From: Escherichia sp. ESNIH1
Lineage (GTDB): Bacteria > Pseudomonadota > Gammaproteobacteria > Enterobacterales > Enterobacteriaceae
Assembly (NCBI GenBank): GCA_002918705.1
Contig: PQKR01000010.1
Location: 1 to 64,000, forward strand
Direction of reading: 5' to 3'
Length of the DNA stretch: 64,000 nucleotides
The notes below the pieces were generated by a model. The model ran no database searches. It worked only from the letters and a program-made list of their open reading frames with translations, and was not told the origin of the DNA. A program made the position numbers and the translations under genes. Positions 62,085-64,000 of the stretch are shown here, piece after piece (the first letter of the stretch is position 1; each line of letters opens with the position of its first letter).

Positions 62085-62161
62085 TGGCACGCCCTACAGG
62101 ATTCGAACCTGTGACCTACGGCTTAGAAGGCCGTTGCTCTATCCAGCTGAGCTAAGGGCGC
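62085..62161 (-). tRNA. argU: tRNA-Arg (anticodon TCT)
   Basis: 77-nt tRNA read from the minus strand. It begins GCGCCCTTAGCTCAGC, has D-loop GGATAGAGC, anticodon loop CTTCTAAG with TCT, T-loop GGTTCGAATCC, and ends AGGGCGTGCCA with an encoded CCA. Acceptor pairs 2-7 are Watson-Crick; the first pair is G1-U72, a wobble. Decodes AGA/AGG and is argU, the tRNA beside folD in E. coli and a known phage integration site. No integrase or attachment repeat is seen here. Confidence 0.93.
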
Positions 62162-62299
62162 ATTGCGCGAGATGCTCCACCTAAACGGTGGAAACGCCTG
62201 GGATTATACGGTCAACGCCCGGTGAGTCAATGGCTTTGCGGTCAGATGCTGTTGAAATGAGCATCGAGCCGCACTTTAGGCCCCTCTCACGCATGAATA

Positions 62300-62315
62300 A
62301 TGCAAACGTTAACTG
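62300..62315. promoter_or_regulatory. Possible PurR-like operator upstream of folD
   Basis: ATGCAAACGTTAACTG resembles the PurR consensus (ANGCAANCGNTTNCNT) with two mismatches, about 75 bases before the folD ATG. The rest of the 227-bp gap between argU and folD has no gene. Weak evidence. Confidence 0.3.
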
Positions 62316-62388
62316 ACAGCACGGCGCGCTTCTGACACACTATACACCATCCCCTCTACTTCAATTTACAGATGGAATCTTCTCTCTG

Positions 62389-63255
62389 ATGGTAGCAAAG
62401 ATTATTGATGGTAAAACGATTGCGCAGCAGGTGCGCTCTGAGGTTGCGGAAAAAGTGAAAGCCCGCGTTGCGGCAGGATTACGCGCCCCCGGGCTGGCCG
62501 TTGTGCTGGTCGGCAGCAACCCTGCATCGCAGATTTACGTTGGCAGCAAACGCAAAGCGTGTGAAGAGGTGGGCTTTATCTCCCGCTCGTACGATCTGCC
62601 GGAAACCACCAGCGAAGCTGAACTGCTGACCCTGATCGACACACTCAACGCCGACCGTGAGATTGACGGCATTCTGGTACAGCTGCCGCTGCCGGCAGGT
62701 ATCGATAACGTGAAGGTGCTGGAACGTATCGCGCCGGACAAAGACGTTGATGGCTTCCACCCCTACAACGTGGGCCGCCTGTGCCAGCGCGCGCCGCGCC
62801 TGCGCCCCTGCACCCCGCGCGGGATCGTTACCCTGCTGGAGCGCTACAACATCGACACCTACGGGCTGAATGCCGTAGTGATCGGCGCATCTAACATCGT
62901 GGGCCGCCCGATGAGCATGGAACTGCTGCTGGCAGGCTGCACCACCACCGTCACCCATCGCTTTACCAAAAACCTGCGCCAGCACGTAGAGAACGCCGAT
63001 CTGCTGATCGTCGCCGTGGGCAAGCCGGGCTTTATTCCTGGAGAGTGGATCAAAGAGGGGGCGATCGTTATTGACGTCGGCATCAACCGCCTCGAAAGCG
63101 GCAAAGTGGTCGGTGACGTGGTGTACGAAGACGCCGCCTCACGTGCCGCCTATATCACCCCCGTTCCGGGCGGCGTAGGCCCGATGACCGTCGCAACGCT
63201 GATTCAGAATACGTTGCAGGCGTGCGAAGAGTATCACGACGTAGAGGAAGCATAA
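62389..63255 (+). CDS. folD: Bifunctional methylenetetrahydrofolate dehydrogenase/cyclohydrolase FolD
   Basis: 288 residues, same length as E. coli FolD. Interconverts 5,10-methylene-THF and 10-formyl-THF using NADP. Catalytic Lys lies in [19 protein letters not shown], the DKDVDGFHP segment and PCTPRGIV follow; the NADP site is [10 protein letters not shown]. The C-terminal [16 protein letters not shown] is invariant in the family. Start ATG 62389 has a valine second codon where E. coli has alanine. ybcJ follows one base later, as in E. coli. Confidence 0.97.
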   Translation: MVAKIIDGKTIAQQVRSEVAEKVKARVAAGLRAPGLAVVLVGSNPASQIYVGSKRKACEEVGFISRSYDLPETTSEAELLTLIDTLNADREIDGILVQLPLPAGIDNVKVLERIAPDKDVDGFHPYNVGRLCQRAPRLRPCTPRGIVTLLERYNIDTYGLNAVVIGASNIVGRPMSMELLLAGCTTTVTHRFTKNLRQHVENADLLIVAVGKPGFIPGEWIKEGAIVIDVGINRLESGKVVGDVVYEDAASRAAYITPVPGGVGPMTVATLIQNTLQACEEYHDVEEA

Positions 63256-63256
63256 G

Positions 63257-63469
63257 ATGGCAACGTTCTCATTAGGTAAACATCCGCACGTTGAGCTGTG
63301 CGATCTGCTGAAGCTGGAAGGCTGGAGCGAAAGCGGCGCGCAGGCGAAAAATTTCATTGCCGATGGCCTGGTCAGCGTCGATGGCGTAGTGGAAACCCGC
63401 AAACGCTGCAAGATCGTGGCAGGACAAACGGTCACCTTTGATGGTCAAAGTATCACTGTAACTGATTAA
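63257..63469 (+). CDS. ybcJ: YbcJ, small S4-domain RNA-binding protein
   Basis: 70 residues with one S4-like RNA-binding fold (LEGWSESGAQAKNFIADGLVSVDG). Matches E. coli YbcJ in length and sequence. Starts one base after the folD stop, so the two are co-transcribed. Role in RNA metabolism is suspected but unproven. Confidence 0.93.
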   Translation: MATFSLGKHPHVELCDLLKLEGWSESGAQAKNFIADGLVSVDGVVETRKRCKIVAGQTVTFDGQSITVTD

Positions 63470-63478
63470 TCCCGCCTA

Positions 63479-63505
63479 AATGGCCCTTAATTCATAAGGG
63501 CCATT
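63479..63505 (+). terminator. Hairpin after ybcJ
   Basis: Perfect 11-bp arms AATGGCCCTTA / TAAGGGCCATT with a 5-base loop, 9 bp after the ybcJ stop. No long T-run follows. Confidence 0.65.
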
Positions 63506-63589
63506 GCTCGATCCACGTCAAAGAATAACAAATTCGTCTGGCTTCCCAGCAGATTTCTGTTGCGGCCCGCAATGGCTTAAATCACGATA

Positions 63590-63618
63590 AGTAAAACGTT
63601 CTACTAAAACGTTCTACT
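63590..63618. promoter_or_regulatory. Tandem LacI-type operators upstream of the PTS permease gene
   Basis: Two overlapping copies, AGTAAAACGTTCTACT (63590-63605) and ACTAAAACGTTCTACT (63603-63618), each an almost symmetrical palindrome centred on ACGT. They resemble the MalI operator of E. coli (GATAAAACGTTTTATC), which controls malX, a related PTS permease. The start of the gene is 61 bp further on. Confidence 0.6.
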
Positions 63619-63679
63619 TAACGAAGTCATTACAATAATAACGCCATCACCAGGGTTTCTATAATCGGGGGAAAACCGC

Positions 63680-64000
63680 ATGAGTCTGCTGTCGGGGTTC
63701 GTAAAATCGCTATCGAAGTTATCTATGATTGGCCGTGCGTTGATGCTGCCAATCTCACTGTTGCCTGCCGCCGGCCTGCTGCTGGCGTTTGGTGATAAGT
63801 TTCACCTGCCGCTGATGATGAACGCCGGTGGGGTTATCTTTGATAACCTGCCGCTGCTGTTTGCCATCGGCTCTGCGGTGGGGCTGGCCTCGGAATCCGG
63901 CATCGCCGCGCTCTCGGCGGCGGTCTCGGTATTTATTACCAATATGACCATCGGCACGGTGCTGTCGATTACTCCAGAGATGGCCTCCCAGGGCGGTAAA
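63680..64000 (+). CDS. PTS permease, glucose/maltose-type EIIC component (partial)
   Basis: 107 codons from ATG 63680 (GGGGGAAAA-type ribosome site) to the window edge; the C-terminal part is missing. The sequence SMIGRALMLPISLLPAAGLLLAFGDKF and VIFDNLPLLFAIGSAVGLASESGIAALSA are the opening helices of PtsG/MalX/NagE-type EIIC proteins. Substrate could be glucose, maltose or N-acetylglucosamine. Twin LacI-type operators lie upstream. Confidence 0.85.
   Translation, partial: MSLLSGFVKSLSKLSMIGRALMLPISLLPAAGLLLAFGDKFHLPLMMNAGGVIFDNLPLLFAIGSAVGLASESGIAALSAAVSVFITNMTIGTVLSITPEMASQGGK

Noticed and set aside
61929-62388. Phage attachment or integrase remnant around tRNA-Arg
   Set aside because: No integrase frame and no duplicated tRNA end were found by eye in this window.

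Overview
The window is chromosomal DNA from a member of the Enterobacteriaceae, most likely Enterobacter or a close relative (Lelliottia, Leclercia, Kosakonia). The backbone is enterobacterial: entF-ybdZ-fes/fepA, ybdK-ybdJ, nfsB, pheP, argU, folD-ybcJ. The ramA-ramR pair next to nfsB excludes E. coli, which lacks these genes, and fits Salmonella, Klebsiella and Enterobacter. REP-like palindromes of one family lie in many gaps. I saw no insertion sequence, integrase, prophage, CRISPR array or rRNA. entF and a PTS permease gene are cut by the window ends.

Layout. 1-6.3 kb: enterobactin genes (entF, ybdZ, fes on minus, fepA on plus) around a Fur-type control region. 6.6-20.1 kb: an insertion where E. 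coli has entD. It holds a ToxR-like membrane regulator with a small periplasmic partner, a five-gene Dpp/Opp-type ABC importer, a class III aminotransferase, a short-chain dehydrogenase, a polar-amino-acid ABC importer and a MocR regulator. 20.2-21.7 kb: ybdK-ybdJ. 21.7-25.5 kb: a secreted enterochelin-esterase-like enzyme divergent from a hydroxamate-type TonB receptor, with a Fur-like box between them. 25.5-27.4 kb: ramA, ramR, nfsB. 27.5-29.9 kb: an XRE/MmyB-type regulator divergent from a drug-type MFS pump. 29.9-34.5 kb: a sugar-type operon (MFS porter, TIM-barrel isomerase, Gfo/Idh/MocA dehydrogenase, LacI repressor) with twin operators. 34.8-36.2 kb: pheP. 36.4-39.8 kb: a second TonB receptor with a YncE-like lipoprotein behind a Fur-like box. 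40.0-45.3 kb: choline-sulfate use (choline-binding protein, choline sulfatase, LysR regulator, ABC ATPase and permease). 45.6-48.6 kb: siaABCD, a phosphatase/kinase/switch-protein/diguanylate-cyclase module. 48.6-51.1 kb: an orphan ORF, a cupin protein and an AI-2E-family membrane protein. 51.2-56.6 kb: a small chaperone-usher fimbrial operon. 56.6-62.2 kb: quinone oxidoreductase, LysR regulator, an HdeD-hydrolase fusion, UV-damage endonuclease, a small anchored protein, a VOC protein and tRNA-Arg(TCT). 62.4-64.0 kb: folD, ybcJ and the start of a glucose/maltose-type PTS permease.

How the parts work together. Iron is the main theme: three TonB receptors, two Fes-type esterases and three Fur-like boxes cover enterobactin and probably foreign siderophores. 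The second theme is scavenging of nitrogen, carbon and osmolytes through four ABC importers and several substrate-specific operons. The third is surface life: the sia module, which controls c-di-GMP in Pseudomonas, lies close to a fimbrial operon. The least explained items are the ToxR-like pair, the secreted esterase/receptor pair, the sia module with a soluble SiaA and a SiaD lacking an inhibitory site, and the HdeD-hydrolase fusion. Family calls are from reading the translations, with no database search.
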